Shown one piece after another: positions 37,497 through 48,831 of a DNA stretch of 64,000 nt; within the stretch, counting starts at the first letter, position 1, and every line of letters begins with the position of its first letter. The position numbers were made by a program, and so were the translations under genes. The stretch comes from an uncultured Clostridiaceae bacterium. Its GTDB lineage: Bacteria; Bacillota; Clostridia; TANB77; CAG-508. The stretch is from the NCBI GenBank assembly GCA_947642455.1, contig CANRSN010000010.1, forward strand, positions 1 through 64,000, read 5' to 3'. The notes beneath the pieces are model-generated. The model was not told the origin of the DNA and did not search any database. It saw only the letters and a list, made by a program, of their open reading frames with translations.

Positions 37497-37643
37497 GTGA
37501 ATAAAGATAAAAAAGAAACAAAAAAAGATAAACTAGAATTTAATACATATTGTATTTTTACAAAAGAAAAACAGGAGGTAAAAGAAACAATAGGATTAAT
37601 CTTTAAAGATTATATTGAAAATTTAAAACTAAAAGCAAAGTAA
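37497..37643 (+). CDS. Small charged protein upstream of the serine recombinase
   Basis: A 48-residue protein starting at GTG (an ATG two bases earlier is followed at once by a stop). It reads MNKDKKETKKDKLEFNTYCI and ends LKLKAK. AAAGGAGCTG lies upstream. Its placement before a large serine recombinase, lysine-rich start and ETIGLIFKDYI segment recall the TnpW-like small proteins of Tn4451-type transposons. The role is not established. Confidence 0.55.
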   Translation: MNKDKKETKKDKLEFNTYCIFTKEKQEVKETIGLIFKDYIENLKLKAK

Positions 37644-37670
37644 TTATTCCAAAATGTTTGCAAAATTATT

Positions 37671-37682
37671 TTGAGCACGTTA
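37671..37682 (+). promoter_or_regulatory. TTGAGCACGTTA motif, copy 2
   Basis: It is identical to 35877-35888 and lies 36 bases before the recombinase start codon, nearly the same distance as at the DUF6809-like gene. Shared control of these two element genes is likely. Confidence 0.5.
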
Positions 37683-37718
37683 CAATTTATGTGTAGATGA
37701 TTACGGATAGGAGGTTAA

Positions 37719-39440
37719 ATGCTAAACTTAAATAGTCAAAACTTCAAAGTACGGAATATATATAAGACTATCTAGAGAAGATGGCGACAAACAAGAAAGC
37801 GAAAGTATCGGTAATCAAAGAAATATTTTGCAAAGATATGTAAAGGAGAATGGTTTAAATCTAATCAAAGAATATGTTGATGATGGTATCTCTGGAACTA
37901 CATTTGATAGACCTGGATTCAATAGAATGCTCACAGACATTGAGAACAAAACTATTAATATGGTAATAACTAAAGACTTATCCAGACTTGGAAGGGACTA
38001 TATTAAAACAGGTCATTACATAGAAAATTACTTTCCACAAAACAATATAAGATATGTTGCAATAACAGATGGAATAGATACCTATATTGATAGCACAAAT
38101 AACGATATAACGCCTTTTAAAGCAATTATGAATGATTATTATGCTAAGGATATATCAAAGAAAATTAGAAGTGTCTATAAGGAAAAACAAAAGAATGGAG
38201 AGTATATGTGTAGCATTCCAGCATATCGGATATAAAAGGCATCCTAGTATTAAAAATAAACTAATTATTGATGAACAAGTAAAAGATATTGTAGAGAAAA
38301 TATTTGATATGTATGTAAATGGACATGGTAGTGTAGAAATAGTAAATTACTTAAATTCTAACAAATACTTATCTCCTACTGGTTATAGAAAAACAGGTTT
38401 AGTACAAGATAAGACGTGGTCGAAATCTTTGGTTTCGTGTCCACGGCTATATGCAAGCGAAGTCGCATGAAAACAAAATAAACTATGAATGGAATGAGGT
38501 TACCTTATGTAATATGTTAAAAAACGAAGTGTATATTGGAAATACAGTTCAAAATAAGAAATCCGTTGTTTCATACAAAGTACATAAAATAAGAACTGTA
38601 GAAAAAGAAAATCAAATAAGAGTAAACAATACACACGAGTCTATTATAGATAAAGAAACATTTGAAAAAGTACAATGTATTATAGAAAAAAGAGGATCAA
38701 ATACAAAACTAAAATATGATTACCTATTAAGAGGATTACTTTACTGCTATCATTGCAAAAGAAAACTGCAGATCGTGCTTAAGAAAAATTCAAAAAGAAA
38801 TAGCAAATCACATCCATATATAATATGTGCAGACTATAAAAAAAGAGGTTGTTTTCCATTAAGTATTAATTATGAAAAGTTTGAAAAACATATCATTTAT
38901 GTTGTGAAAAAGATATGTCAAATATATGCTGATAAAGAAATTTTTTATTCAATCTATGAGAAATATCAAAACAAAACACTTGATATTCGAGATGGATATA
39001 AAAAGAAATTAGAACAGATTGATAAGGCAATATTAGATATAAATAACAATTTAGATAAAATGTATATGGATAAATTGCAAGGCATAATTCTTGAAGAAGA
39101 TTACATTAGGGTATCAAAAAAAATTATATTTGATAGAACAAATTTAATAAAACAGAAAGAAGAATTAGAGCAAAAATTAATTGGAACAGAAGAAAAAATA
39201 AGTGCCAAAAATAAAACAAAAGAAGAAAAAGAATTAGATCAATTAATAGAAAATTTTTTGAAATTAGAACAAATAGATAAAATGTATTTATACAGATTAA
39301 TTAACAAAATTGAGATTGACAAAGATAAAAATGTATATATCTATTTTAATTTTTCAAAACTAAATTCTATTAATGAAAATCTAAATGAGTTTATCAAAAT
39401 TGAAGAATTAATTAGTGAGAAATTTTTAAAGATAAGTTAG
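37719..39440 (+). CDS. Large serine recombinase requiring three +1 shifts at CGG codons
   Basis: Conceptually 572 residues. The start is ATG 37719 after GGAGG. The chain breaks frame at CGG 37752, 38227 and 38444; at each, skipping the C restores the family sequence: NFKV-GIYIRLSRED, IPAY-GYKRHPS, and SCP-GYMQAKS...YEWNEVT. Between breaks there is no other lesion. The resolvase domain has the catalytic serine in RLSRED and KDLSRLGRDY. A recombinase domain, zinc-ribbon-like cysteines (YCYHCKRK...CADYKKRGC) and coiled coil follow. It likely inserted and excises the element. The alternative is a pseudogene or sequencing errors. Residues around the third site (TWSKSLVSCP) look like a short insertion. 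Confidence 0.75.
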
Positions 39441-39502
39441 AGAAATTTTTAACATGCACACCCAATTGCTATTTAGAATATAGATAGTAGAGGTGAAAAA
39501 AG

Positions 39503-40447
39503 ATGAATTATGATTATTATACTTCAAACAATAATGGACAGGATGATTATGGACTAAAATACATAGACCATCAAGGGTATGGAAGAATATGTAAAGACTA
39601 TAGGATAGAGTTTCCACCACAACACCAAGACAAACAGCCAGGAATGGAATACTTAATGACACCAAGACCTATATTTAATAATCCATATTACAGGCCAGCT
39701 GGAAAACTATATAATAAAGTTGCAATTATAACAGGAGGAGATTCTGGAATTGGAAGAGCCACAGCAGTTGGATTTGTAAAAGAAGGAGCAATCGTTGTAA
39801 TTGTCTATTATGATGAACATAAAGATGCAGAAGAAACAAAAGAATTCATTCAAAGAATGGGTGGTAAATGTTTATTACTTGCAGGAGATATAAAAGATAC
39901 AAAATTCTGCGATAAAATTGTAGAAGAAACAATAAAAACATTTGGAAAAATTGATATATTAGTAAATAATGCAGGAGTACAATATCAACAAAAAAGTTTG
40001 TTAGATATTACAGATGAACAATTCGATTTAACTATGAAAACCAATATATATTCTATGTTTTATTTAACAAAAAGAGCGTTAAAACACATGAAATCAGGAG
40101 CAAGTATTATAAACGTAACATCAATTACAACATTTAAAGGAGAACCAGAACTAATAGATTATGTAACAAGTAAAGGAGCAATTGTAGGATTTACAAGATC
40201 ACTTGCTACTAATTTAGCAGATAGAAATATAAGGGTGAATGCAGTTTCACCTGGAGTATTTTGGACGCCATTACAACCAGCATGTTGGGAAGCAGAAAAA
40301 ATACCAACACTCGGTTCAGATGCACCAATGGGAAGAACTGGTCATCCTTATGAAATAGCACCACTATTTATATACTTAGCAAGTGATGATTCATCTTATG
40401 TTACAGGTCAAGTAATGCATATAAATGGAGGAGAGTACAAAGGGTAA
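39503..40447 (+). CDS. Short-chain dehydrogenase of the YhdF/YhxC stress type
   Basis: A 314-residue SDR with the ~60-residue N-terminal extension typical of this group (FPPQHQDKQPGMEYLMTPRP). The cofactor site is TGGDSGIGR, NNAG follows, the catalytic residues lie in NVTSITT and YVTSK, and the C-terminus has INGGEYKG. Relatives are general-stress NADP(H) reductases of unclear substrate. It lies just inside the right end of the element, and GAGGTG precedes the ATG. Confidence 0.93.
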   Translation: MNYDYYTSNNNGQDDYGLKYIDHQGYGRICKDYRIEFPPQHQDKQPGMEYLMTPRPIFNNPYYRPAGKLYNKVAIITGGDSGIGRATAVGFVKEGAIVVIVYYDEHKDAEETKEFIQRMGGKCLLLAGDIKDTKFCDKIVEETIKTFGKIDILVNNAGVQYQQKSLLDITDEQFDLTMKTNIYSMFYLTKRALKHMKSGASIINVTSITTFKGEPELIDYVTSKGAIVGFTRSLATNLADRNIRVNAVSPGVFWTPLQPACWEAEKIPTLGSDAPMGRTGHPYEIAPLFIYLASDDSSYVTGQVMHINGGEYKG

Positions 40448-40479
40448 ATAAAAATAGGTAAAGTCTTATAAATCAGTAA

Positions 40480-40965
40480 TTACAAGACTTTGCAAACTGG
40501 TTGGTAGTTTTTTAAATCTACACCTCTTATATTTGCTTTCCACTCATCTAGTCTATCTATGCTATTCCCCCAAATTTCTTTATATTCATTGCTATTTATT
40601 ATTTTTTTATTTCCTAAACATAAATTCACCCCATCTGGATTTACCATTGGAACTACATATAAACTAGTCTTTTTCCATAAATCTTCTATATTATATCCTT
40701 TATAAGTTTGTTTCTTTTTATACAACTCTAAATACTTTTCTACAAACATCATTGTAACCAAACTTGTCATCCATTCATTTGCATGATGTGACGCATTTAC
40801 AAATAATTTTTTATTTCCCTCCCCTATTTTTAAAAATACAATATTTTCGCCTAAAGTGCTTTTTCCAATTGAACCTATTTTTAATAATCTATACTGATAA
40901 TTTAAAAATAGTAAATCGTTTTTCAAAACATCATATGTATAATTAACGTTTGATTTAATTATCAA
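40480..40965 (-). pseudogene. N-terminal half of the split M14 carboxypeptidase
   Basis: 161 residues. Starts at TTG 40965 behind GGAGGAG. It has the first two zinc ligands in NASHHANEW and the substrate-binding region VVPMVNPDGV, then reads RGVDL and ten unrelated residues before a stop inside the element. The second half lies at 28266-28742 and carries the remaining ligand and catalytic glutamate, so this fragment alone cannot be active. Family members cleave D-glutamyl-diaminopimelate bonds in cell-wall peptides. Confidence 0.9.
40511..40524 (-). other. Right junction of the integrated element (att-like site)
   Basis: On the gene strand, GGTGTAGATTTAAA matches the left junction core with one mismatch. 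A GGTTGG motif lies just inside the element, in inverted orientation to the CCAACC of the left end, though at a different distance. Confidence 0.75.
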
Positions 40966-41040
40966 TTTTCTCCTCCTTCTTTTCTATATTATATTTTTTT
41001 TGTGCTTTTTTATGATTTTTTAAATTTTTTTATTTTTTAT

Positions 41041-41518
41041 GTATAAAAAAATTTTTTTGTTGCATAATATGAGTATAAGGTTAATATTAGCCTAACAAAG
41101 AGTAATATTAGATTTTAGTTAATAAAGTTTTTTATTATTCGAGCAAAGATATATTATAGTGTAAGGTTCCTTATATTATAATATGTCGGAGATGAAGAGT
41201 ATGTTATGTGTATGCAAGCTATACTTTTACATTATATTTTTTCTTATATATTTTGTATGTATGGTTAAATTATATGTAATATATTGGAGTTAAGATTATA
41301 TTTATATATTATAGTGGTTGTTATTAGTCCTATTTAGGATGAATATGGTTATTATGTGTGTATTTATAGTCGAGCAACTGATTTATATATGTGGTGAATT
41401 GCTTATTTATGCAGTAATGTATATTAGGTGAGTAATTATGTATATGAGTTTTAGCTGAAAGTTAATATTAGCTTTATACGATTAATAGCTAGTAGGTAAT
41501 ATTCCTACTAGCTATTAA
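41041..41518 (+). other. G-skewed gene-free stretch, possible plus-strand RNA
   Basis: About 480 bp downstream of gyrB without a convincing open frame. The plus strand is strongly G-over-C (I count 66 G and 18 C in 41101-41460), opposite to the C-rich plus strand of the flanking minus-strand genes. It ends in a perfect 15-bp hairpin (41482-41496 with 41504-41518) followed on the plus strand by ATATTTTTTATAT. This is consistent with a non-coding RNA reading toward gyrB, but no known RNA family is recognised. Confidence 0.35.
41482..41518. terminator. Perfect hairpin at the 3' end of gyrB
   Basis: The arms TTAATAGCTAGTAGG and CCTACTAGCTATTAA enclose a 7-base loop. The T-rich tail is on the plus strand, so it terminates plus-strand transcription best, but it probably works for gyrB as well. 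Confidence 0.75.
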
Positions 41519-41525
41519 ATATTTT

Positions 41526-43490
<1,965 letters not shown>

Positions 43491-43578
43491 TTAACCATTT
43501 GTGGATAACTTTTTGTTGTTATTTCTTTTTTAGATTAAATAGTAAATACCTATTTCTGTTTTCTATTAATATTTTTAA

Positions 43579-44646
43579 CTATTTATATATTTTTCCACTT
43601 TTTACATTATATACTTTATTTTCTTTTTTGTCTAATTCTATTTTATCTGTACATGTTATTATTACTTGTGTATTTTCTATGTTCTGTAAAAAGTTTTTTC
43701 GCCTTTTTTCGTCTAATTCCGACATAAAGTCGTCTAATAACAATATTGGGTACTCCCCTATTTCATCAAAAATTACTTGTAATTCTGCTATTTTTAATGT
43801 TAATACTGCAGTTCTATTCTGCCCCTGTGAGCCATATATGTTTATTGGGTTATCATTAATATATGTTGAAAAATCGTCTCTATGAACGCCTTTTGACGTA
43901 TACCCTCTAATTATGTCTAATTTTCTGTTGCTTTTTAAAGATTTGATATATTCTTCTCTTTCTTTACAATTGCTAGTATATTCTATTTTTATATTTTCCT
44001 TTCCTTCTGTAATTCCTTGATGTATTTTATTTATTTTATTTTTTATTTTTTCTATAAATTCTTGCCTATATTTATATACTTTTTCTCCATATTCTGCTAA
44101 ATGCTCATCCCAAATTTCTAACATTTCTTCACTTTTATTTTCATTTTTTATTTGTTTTAAATAATTATTCCTTTGGTCTAGTGTTTTCATGTACATGTTT
44201 AAATTGTAAATATAATTTGGTCTTAATTGACTTATCATTATATCTAAAAACTTTCTTCTGGCTTGAGGTCCTTCTTTTAAGATGTTAATATCATCTGGAG
44301 TAAATAGTACGATATTTATATTTCCCAATAATTCACTTAGCTTTTTTATTTTTATTCCATTTATATAAATGCCTTTTTTATCTGATATTTCATATTTTAT
44401 TTTTCCTTCTCTATCTGTTTTAGTATATTCTAAAAAAACTTGTGCATACTTTTCATTAAATTTTACTAATTCTATATCTTTATTGGTTCTAAATGATTTT
44501 CCTATTGAAGATAAATATATTGATTCTATAATATTAGTTTTACCTTGTGCATTATCTCCATAAAAAATATTTATATTTTTATTTAATTCTATTTCTTGTT
44601 CTTCATAGTTCCTGAAATTTTTTAATTTAATTTTATTAATGTACAT
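43579..44646 (-). CDS. recF: DNA replication and repair protein RecF
   Basis: A 355-residue SMC-like ATPase that helps load RecA at gaps. Walker A is GDNAQGKTN (residues 30-38), the signature region is GSQGQNRTAVLTLKIAEL and Walker B LLLDDFMSELDEKRR. It lies between dnaN and gyrB. The S4-domain gene (yaaA/rlbA) that often separates dnaN and recF is absent; instead the 48-bp spacer carries DnaA-box-like sequence. Confidence 0.96.
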   Translation of the reverse strand: MYINKIKLKNFRNYEEQEIELNKNINIFYGDNAQGKTNIIESIYLSSIGKSFRTNKDIELVKFNEKYAQVFLEYTKTDREGKIKYEISDKKGIYINGIKIKKLSELLGNINIVLFTPDDINILKEGPQARRKFLDIMISQLRPNYIYNLNMYMKTLDQRNNYLKQIKNENKSEEMLEIWDEHLAEYGEKVYKYRQEFIEKIKNKINKIHQGITEGKENIKIEYTSNCKEREEYIKSLKSNRKLDIIRGYTSKGVHRDDFSTYINDNPINIYGSQGQNRTAVLTLKIAELQVIFDEIGEYPILLLDDFMSELDEKRRKNFLQNIENTQVIITCTDKIELDKKENKVYNVKSGKIYK

Positions 44647-44694
44647 TTTTTGTCCCTTTTTCCACAGTTTATTAATAGATTGTGGATAACTATT

Positions 44695-45810
44695 TTATTC
44701 TTTTAATCTAATTGGCAAAATCATGTAAATATAGTCTCCATCATCTACTGGTCTTATTATTGATGGTGATATACTTGTCCCAAAATCTATAAAAATTTCT
44801 TCATCATCTATTGCTCTTAAGGCATCTAGGAAATATTTAGGATTAAAACCTGCTTCTAAGTTTTGCCCTTCTGTTTCTATATATATTTCTTCTTTGGCGT
44901 CTCCTGTTTGATTTGTACATGATATTGTAACCTTTCCTATATCTATAGAAACTTTTACAGGATATTTTTTTTCTTTTTCTATTGATGATGAAGATATTAG
45001 ACTTATTCTTTCAAAACAATTTTGTAAATTGTTTTTATTTACTCTTATTCTTGTTTCCCAATTTTCAGGAATTACACTTGAATAGTTTAAAAATTCTCCA
45101 TCTAGTAATCTTGTTACTAATTTACAATTATCCATTTCAAATAGTGCTTGATTTTTTGCAACTCCTATTTTTATTGTATCAAATGAATCTAAAATTATTT
45201 TATTTACTTCATTTAATGTTCTTCCAGGAATTACTGCTGAAAAATCATTTATATTATTTTGTAAGAATTTACTTTTCCATGCTAGTCTAAAACCATCTAC
45301 TGCTACTACATTTAATTTGTTATTTTTTATTTCAAATAAACATCCTGTAAAAATAGGTCTGTTTTCTTCTGTACTTACAGCAAAAATTGTTTTTCTAACC
45401 ATTTCTTTTAATGAATTTTGTTCTATTTCTATTGAATTCTCTATATTTATTTGTGGTAGCTCAGGAAATTCATCTGGATTCATTGTTGCTAGTTTATAAA
45501 GTGAACCTTCACATTCTATTACTAATAATTTTTTTTCATTTACTGATATGTTTATTTCTGTATCTGGTAGTTTTCTTATTATTTCACTAAACATTATTGC
45601 ATTTACAACTGTTGCTCCTTGTTCTTCTACGTTTGCATCTATTACATATTCTATTCCTATTTCTAAGTCATAAGTTGTTAGTTTTACTTCGTTATCATTT
45701 GTTTGTATAAGTATTCCTTCTAAAATAGGCATTGTTGTTTTAGAAGCTACTGCTTTTGTTACGGAATTAATTGCTTTAATTAATTTTTCTTTTTCGCAGA
45801 TGATTTTCAT
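44695..45810 (-). CDS. dnaN: DNA polymerase III beta subunit (sliding clamp)
   Basis: A 371-residue ring-clamp subunit made of three similar domains, beginning MKIICEKEKLIKAINSVTKAV and ending with the usual clamp C-terminus (DGDYIYMILPIRL). It tethers the polymerase to DNA. It follows dnaA, separated by a 320-bp spacer rich in DnaA boxes, as in Bacillus. Confidence 0.97.
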   Translation of the reverse strand: MKIICEKEKLIKAINSVTKAVASKTTMPILEGILIQTNDNEVKLTTYDLEIGIEYVIDANVEEQGATVVNAIMFSEIIRKLPDTEINISVNEKKLLVIECEGSLYKLATMNPDEFPELPQINIENSIEIEQNSLKEMVRKTIFAVSTEENRPIFTGCLFEIKNNKLNVVAVDGFRLAWKSKFLQNNINDFSAVIPGRTLNEVNKIILDSFDTIKIGVAKNQALFEMDNCKLVTRLLDGEFLNYSSVIPENWETRIRVNKNNLQNCFERISLISSSSIEKEKKYPVKVSIDIGKVTISCTNQTGDAKEEIYIETEGQNLEAGFNPKYFLDALRAIDDEEIFIDFGTSISPSIIRPVDDGDYIYMILPIRLKE

Positions 45811-45829
45811 TTTGTATCGCTCTCCTTTT

Positions 45830-46130
45830 TAAATAATAAATATTTTTAGTAGTAGTAGTATTAGGTTCTGTGGATTGTGTGGATAACTCTGTGTATAAAG
45901 TGTATGCGTAAGCAAATTTGTGTTGATAACTTTGTGGATAATTTTGGTTTTTATTCACACATTTAAATTTCAGATGTGAATAATTGAGTTATAAACATTA
46001 TATAAACAACTTTTCAACACAGGTATGTGGATATCTAATGTAGCTTTTCCGTAAGAATAGTTTGGTTGTTTTTTTCAAACATAAATTTTTACAAACATAA
46101 ATTTTAAAAAAATTAAGTTTTTATTTATTT
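45830..46130. other. oriC part 1: DnaA-box cluster between dnaA and dnaN
   Basis: Perfect TGTGGATAA boxes lie at 45878-45886 and 45933-45941, with variants near 45921 (TGTTGATAA) and 46027 (TGTGGATAT). The spacer is AT-rich and gene-free. A second cluster flanks the other side of dnaA, giving a bipartite origin. Confidence 0.7.
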
Positions 46131-46134
46131 CATA

Positions 46135-47475
46135 CTAGTTCTTTTTTAAAAGTAAGTTTTTCACACTATCCACAATTAACTTTGTATTACTATTTTCTTT
46201 TATTTCTTTTTCTATTTTTCTACATGCATGCATTACAGTTGTATGATCTCTATTTCCAAATTCTTTTCCTATTATAGGTAATGATATTTGAGGTACATTT
46301 CTACATAGATACATTGCAATTTGTCTTGGAAATACTATGTCATTTGATTTTTTAGAGCCTATAATGTCTTTTACGTCTATGTTGAAATATTTTGCAACAG
46401 TTTCTTGTATGAAAGCACAAGAAATTACTGTGTCTTTAGATGAAACTATTTCATTTATTGCCCATTCTGACATTTCCATTGTTATTGGACTATTCATTAA
46501 TGATGACCTAGCTATTAGTTTTGTTAATGCACCTTCTAGTTCTCTGATGTTTGTGTCTATTCTATTTGCAATATTTGCTAGTATTTCATCTTCTATGATT
46601 ATATTTTCTATTTGAGCTTTTTTTCTTAATATTGCTAAACGTGTTTCATAATCTGCATTTGATATGTCAGCAATAAGCCCCCATTCAAATCTTGATTTTA
46701 ATCTTTCTTCTAATGGGTTTATATCTTTTGGTGGTCTATCGCTTGATAATATTATTTGTTTTCCACTTTCATGTAATGTGTTAAAGGTGTGGAAAAATTC
46801 TTCTTGTATTCTTTCTTTTCCTGCTATAAATTGAATGTCATCTATTAATAGTACATCTATATTTCTATATTTTGTTCTGAATTGTTCATTTTTGTTGTCT
46901 TTTATTGCATTGATTAATTGATTCGTAAATTTTTCGGAAGTTACATATAAGATGTTTGAGTTTTTGTTGTTTCTTAATATTTCATTTCCTATTGCATGCA
47001 TTAAATGTGTTTTTCCAAGTCCAACTCCACCATAAATAAATAATGGATTGTAAGAAGTTGCAGGAGCTTCGGCGACTGCTAAAGAAGCAGCATGTGCAAA
47101 CCTATTATTGTTTCCAACAACAAAGCTGTCAAATGTGTATTTAGGGTTTAATGTTGGATTATAATTGTTGCTACTTAACTCTGTATTTGTACTTTCTGTT
47201 ATTCCATTATTATTTTTCTCTTGTTCTTCTTTTGATATTATTGAAACACTGCATTCCTTATTTGTTAAAAAGTTGAATGTATTAACTAATAGGTCATGAT
47301 ATCTGGATTCAATGGCTTCTTTTTTGAAGGTTGTTGATATTAATAATGTTACGTTTCCATTTTCCATGCTTTCGATTTCTAAGTCTTTTATCCAAGTTTC
47401 ATAAGAAATTCTAGTAGTTTCCTCTTTTAGTAGTTCTTTTGCTTTTGTTAGAAGTTCATTTAATTCTGATTGCAT
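46135..47475 (-). CDS. dnaA: Chromosomal replication initiator protein DnaA
   Basis: A 446-residue AAA+ initiator that binds DnaA boxes and melts oriC. I start at MQSELNELL (47475) with GGAAGGG about 8 bases upstream; an earlier TTG at 47493 overlaps this site. Walker A is GGVGLGKTHL, Walker B LLIDDIQF, and the DNA-binding helix-turn-helix ends in DHTTVMHACRKIEK. A short variable linker (about 85-110) is rich in asparagine. Confidence 0.98.
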   Translation of the reverse strand: MQSELNELLTKAKELLKEETTRISYETWIKDLEIESMENGNVTLLISTTFKKEAIESRYHDLLVNTFNFLTNKECSVSIISKEEQEKNNNGITESTNTELSSNNYNPTLNPKYTFDSFVVGNNNRFAHAASLAVAEAPATSYNPLFIYGGVGLGKTHLMHAIGNEILRNNKNSNILYVTSEKFTNQLINAIKDNKNEQFRTKYRNIDVLLIDDIQFIAGKERIQEEFFHTFNTLHESGKQIILSSDRPPKDINPLEERLKSRFEWGLIADISNADYETRLAILRKKAQIENIIIEDEILANIANRIDTNIRELEGALTKLIARSSLMNSPITMEMSEWAINEIVSSKDTVISCAFIQETVAKYFNIDVKDIIGSKKSNDIVFPRQIAMYLCRNVPQISLPIIGKEFGNRDHTTVMHACRKIEKEIKENSNTKLIVDSVKNLLLKKN

Positions 47476-48047
47476 CTTTTTCAGCCCTTCCAAAAAATAT
47501 TTTTTGTGAGGAAAACATAGTTATCCACATGATTATCCACATATGTGGATAACTCAAATTTGGTTGTTATTACTAGGGTTTGAATTACTTTTTTTCTCAA
47601 GTTTTATTGCTGTTTTTGTGTATTTTTTCATATGTAGTTTTTATTACAAATGTTATAGTGTTATTTATAATTTTGAGTTTTAAAGTAATATTTTTGAATC
47701 TTCTTTTCCTTCTTGTCCCTATATAATATCAAATAAGTAAGTGAATAGTCAATAAGATTAAAAAAAATTATTAAATTTAAGTGGAAGTATTGACATAATT
47801 AAGGGTTTGTTATATAATTTAAAGGCTTATTAATAGTGTAAAATTAAGTATTTACTACTTAATTTGAAGACATACATATATATCTATTTTAATCATACAT
47901 TTTAGTATGTGGATAACTTAAGATAAATTGTGGATATATATGTATGTTTTTAAATTGAAGTAGTAATATAGGTAATAAAAAGTAATTCTTTAAAGAAGAA
48001 TATTTATTATTATCTAAATATAAAAATAATTATATTGGAGGTGCAAA
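47476..48047. other. oriC part 2: spacer between dnaA and rpmH
   Basis: Perfect DnaA boxes are at 47521-47529, 47533-47541 and 47544-47552 (a tight triple), and 47908-47916, with a near match at 47929-47937. Between them lies a very AT-rich stretch (about 47640-47870), a good candidate for the unwinding element. The gene strand switches here, as expected for the origin. No protein gene is seen. Confidence 0.85.
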
Positions 48048-48182
48048 ATGAAAAGAACATTTCAACCAAAAAAGAGACAAGAACAAAAAGAACATGGTTT
48101 TATGAAAAGAATGTCAACTAGATCTGGCAGAAACGTTTTGAAGGCAAGACGTGCTAAAGGAAGAAAAAAAATTAGTGCATAG
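48048..48182 (+). CDS. rpmH: Ribosomal protein L34
   Basis: 44 residues, starting [20 protein letters not shown] and ending AKGRKKISA, the standard L34 pattern. TTGGAGGTGC gives a strong ribosome-binding site. It is the first gene of the rightward rpmH-rnpA-yidD-yidC-khpB series. Confidence 0.97.
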   Translation: MKRTFQPKKRQEQKEHGFMKRMSTRSGRNVLKARRAKGRKKISA

Positions 48183-48237
48183 AAATTTGGCCATATATTA
48201 AAACAAATATGTGGTCTTTTTTGTAATAAGGTGTATT

Positions 48238-48579
48238 ATGAAAAAATTAAAAACTTTGAAAAAAAATTATGAATTTAAAAATGTATTGACAAAAGGTAAA
48301 TTTTATAAAGGAAAGTATATTACTATATATATAAGAAAAAATAAAAAACAGGAAAATATAATTGGTATAGCAATTAGCAAAAAAATAGGAAAAGCTGTTA
48401 AAAGAAATCGCATTAAAAGAGTTGTAAGGGAAAGCTTTAGGTTACAAAAAGATTTATTGCAAAACGGCTATAGTATAGTATTTATATGGAATAAAAATGC
48501 AGAAATAAAGGAAGCAAATTATAATAATGTAAGTAAAGATATGCTAAATTTATTTACAAAAGCGGGTATTATTCAATGA
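48238..48579 (+). CDS. rnpA: Ribonuclease P protein component
   Basis: 113 residues from the ATG at 48238, preceded by AATAAGGTG. The hallmark RNR-containing segment [16 protein letters not shown] binds the RNase P RNA to mature tRNA 5' ends. An in-frame ATG further upstream (48211) lies too close to rpmH and lacks a ribosome-binding site. Its last codons overlap yidD by 4 bases. Confidence 0.95.
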   Translation: MKKLKTLKKNYEFKNVLTKGKFYKGKYITIYIRKNKKQENIIGIAISKKIGKAVKRNRIKRVVRESFRLQKDLLQNGYSIVFIWNKNAEIKEANYNNVSKDMLNLFTKAGIIQ

Positions 48580-48794
48580 AAAAGTTATGTTTATTTCTAA
48601 TAAAATTGTATAAAAAAACAATTTCTCCATTTTTGAGTTTTTTGGGTATTAATTGCAAGTATTATCCAACTTGTTCTGAATATACAAGACAAGCTATTGA
48701 AAAATATGGAGTAATTAAAGGTTGTTTTTTAGGAATAAAAAGAATTTTAAAATGTAATCCTTTTTCAAAAGGTGGATATGATCCTTTAAAATAA
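48576..48794 (+). CDS. yidD: Membrane protein insertion efficiency factor YidD
   Basis: 72 residues with the family motif [19 protein letters not shown] and [10 protein letters not shown]. It starts inside the rnpA stop (ATGA overlap), indicating coupled translation. It assists YidC-dependent insertion at the membrane. Confidence 0.95.
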   Translation: MKKLCLFLIKLYKKTISPFLSFLGINCKYYPTCSEYTRQAIEKYGVIKGCFLGIKRILKCNPFSKGGYDPLK

Positions 48795-48831
48795 GTAATA
48801 TAATCCTTAAAAATTAAAAGGAGGAAAATTA

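Larger units (their letters stand above)
28743..40510. mobile_element. Integrated mobilizable element (about 11.8 kb) with defence cargo
   Basis: The boundaries come from the interrupted M14 gene. Inside are a MobC-like gene, a transfer-origin-like segment, a replication-gene remnant, a likely three-gene defence cassette, two small element-type proteins, three dehydrogenases and a large serine recombinase near the right end. No relaxase or conjugation ATPase is present inside, so it would need help to move. Most genes are on the plus strand, against the trend of this chromosome arm. Confidence 0.85.
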
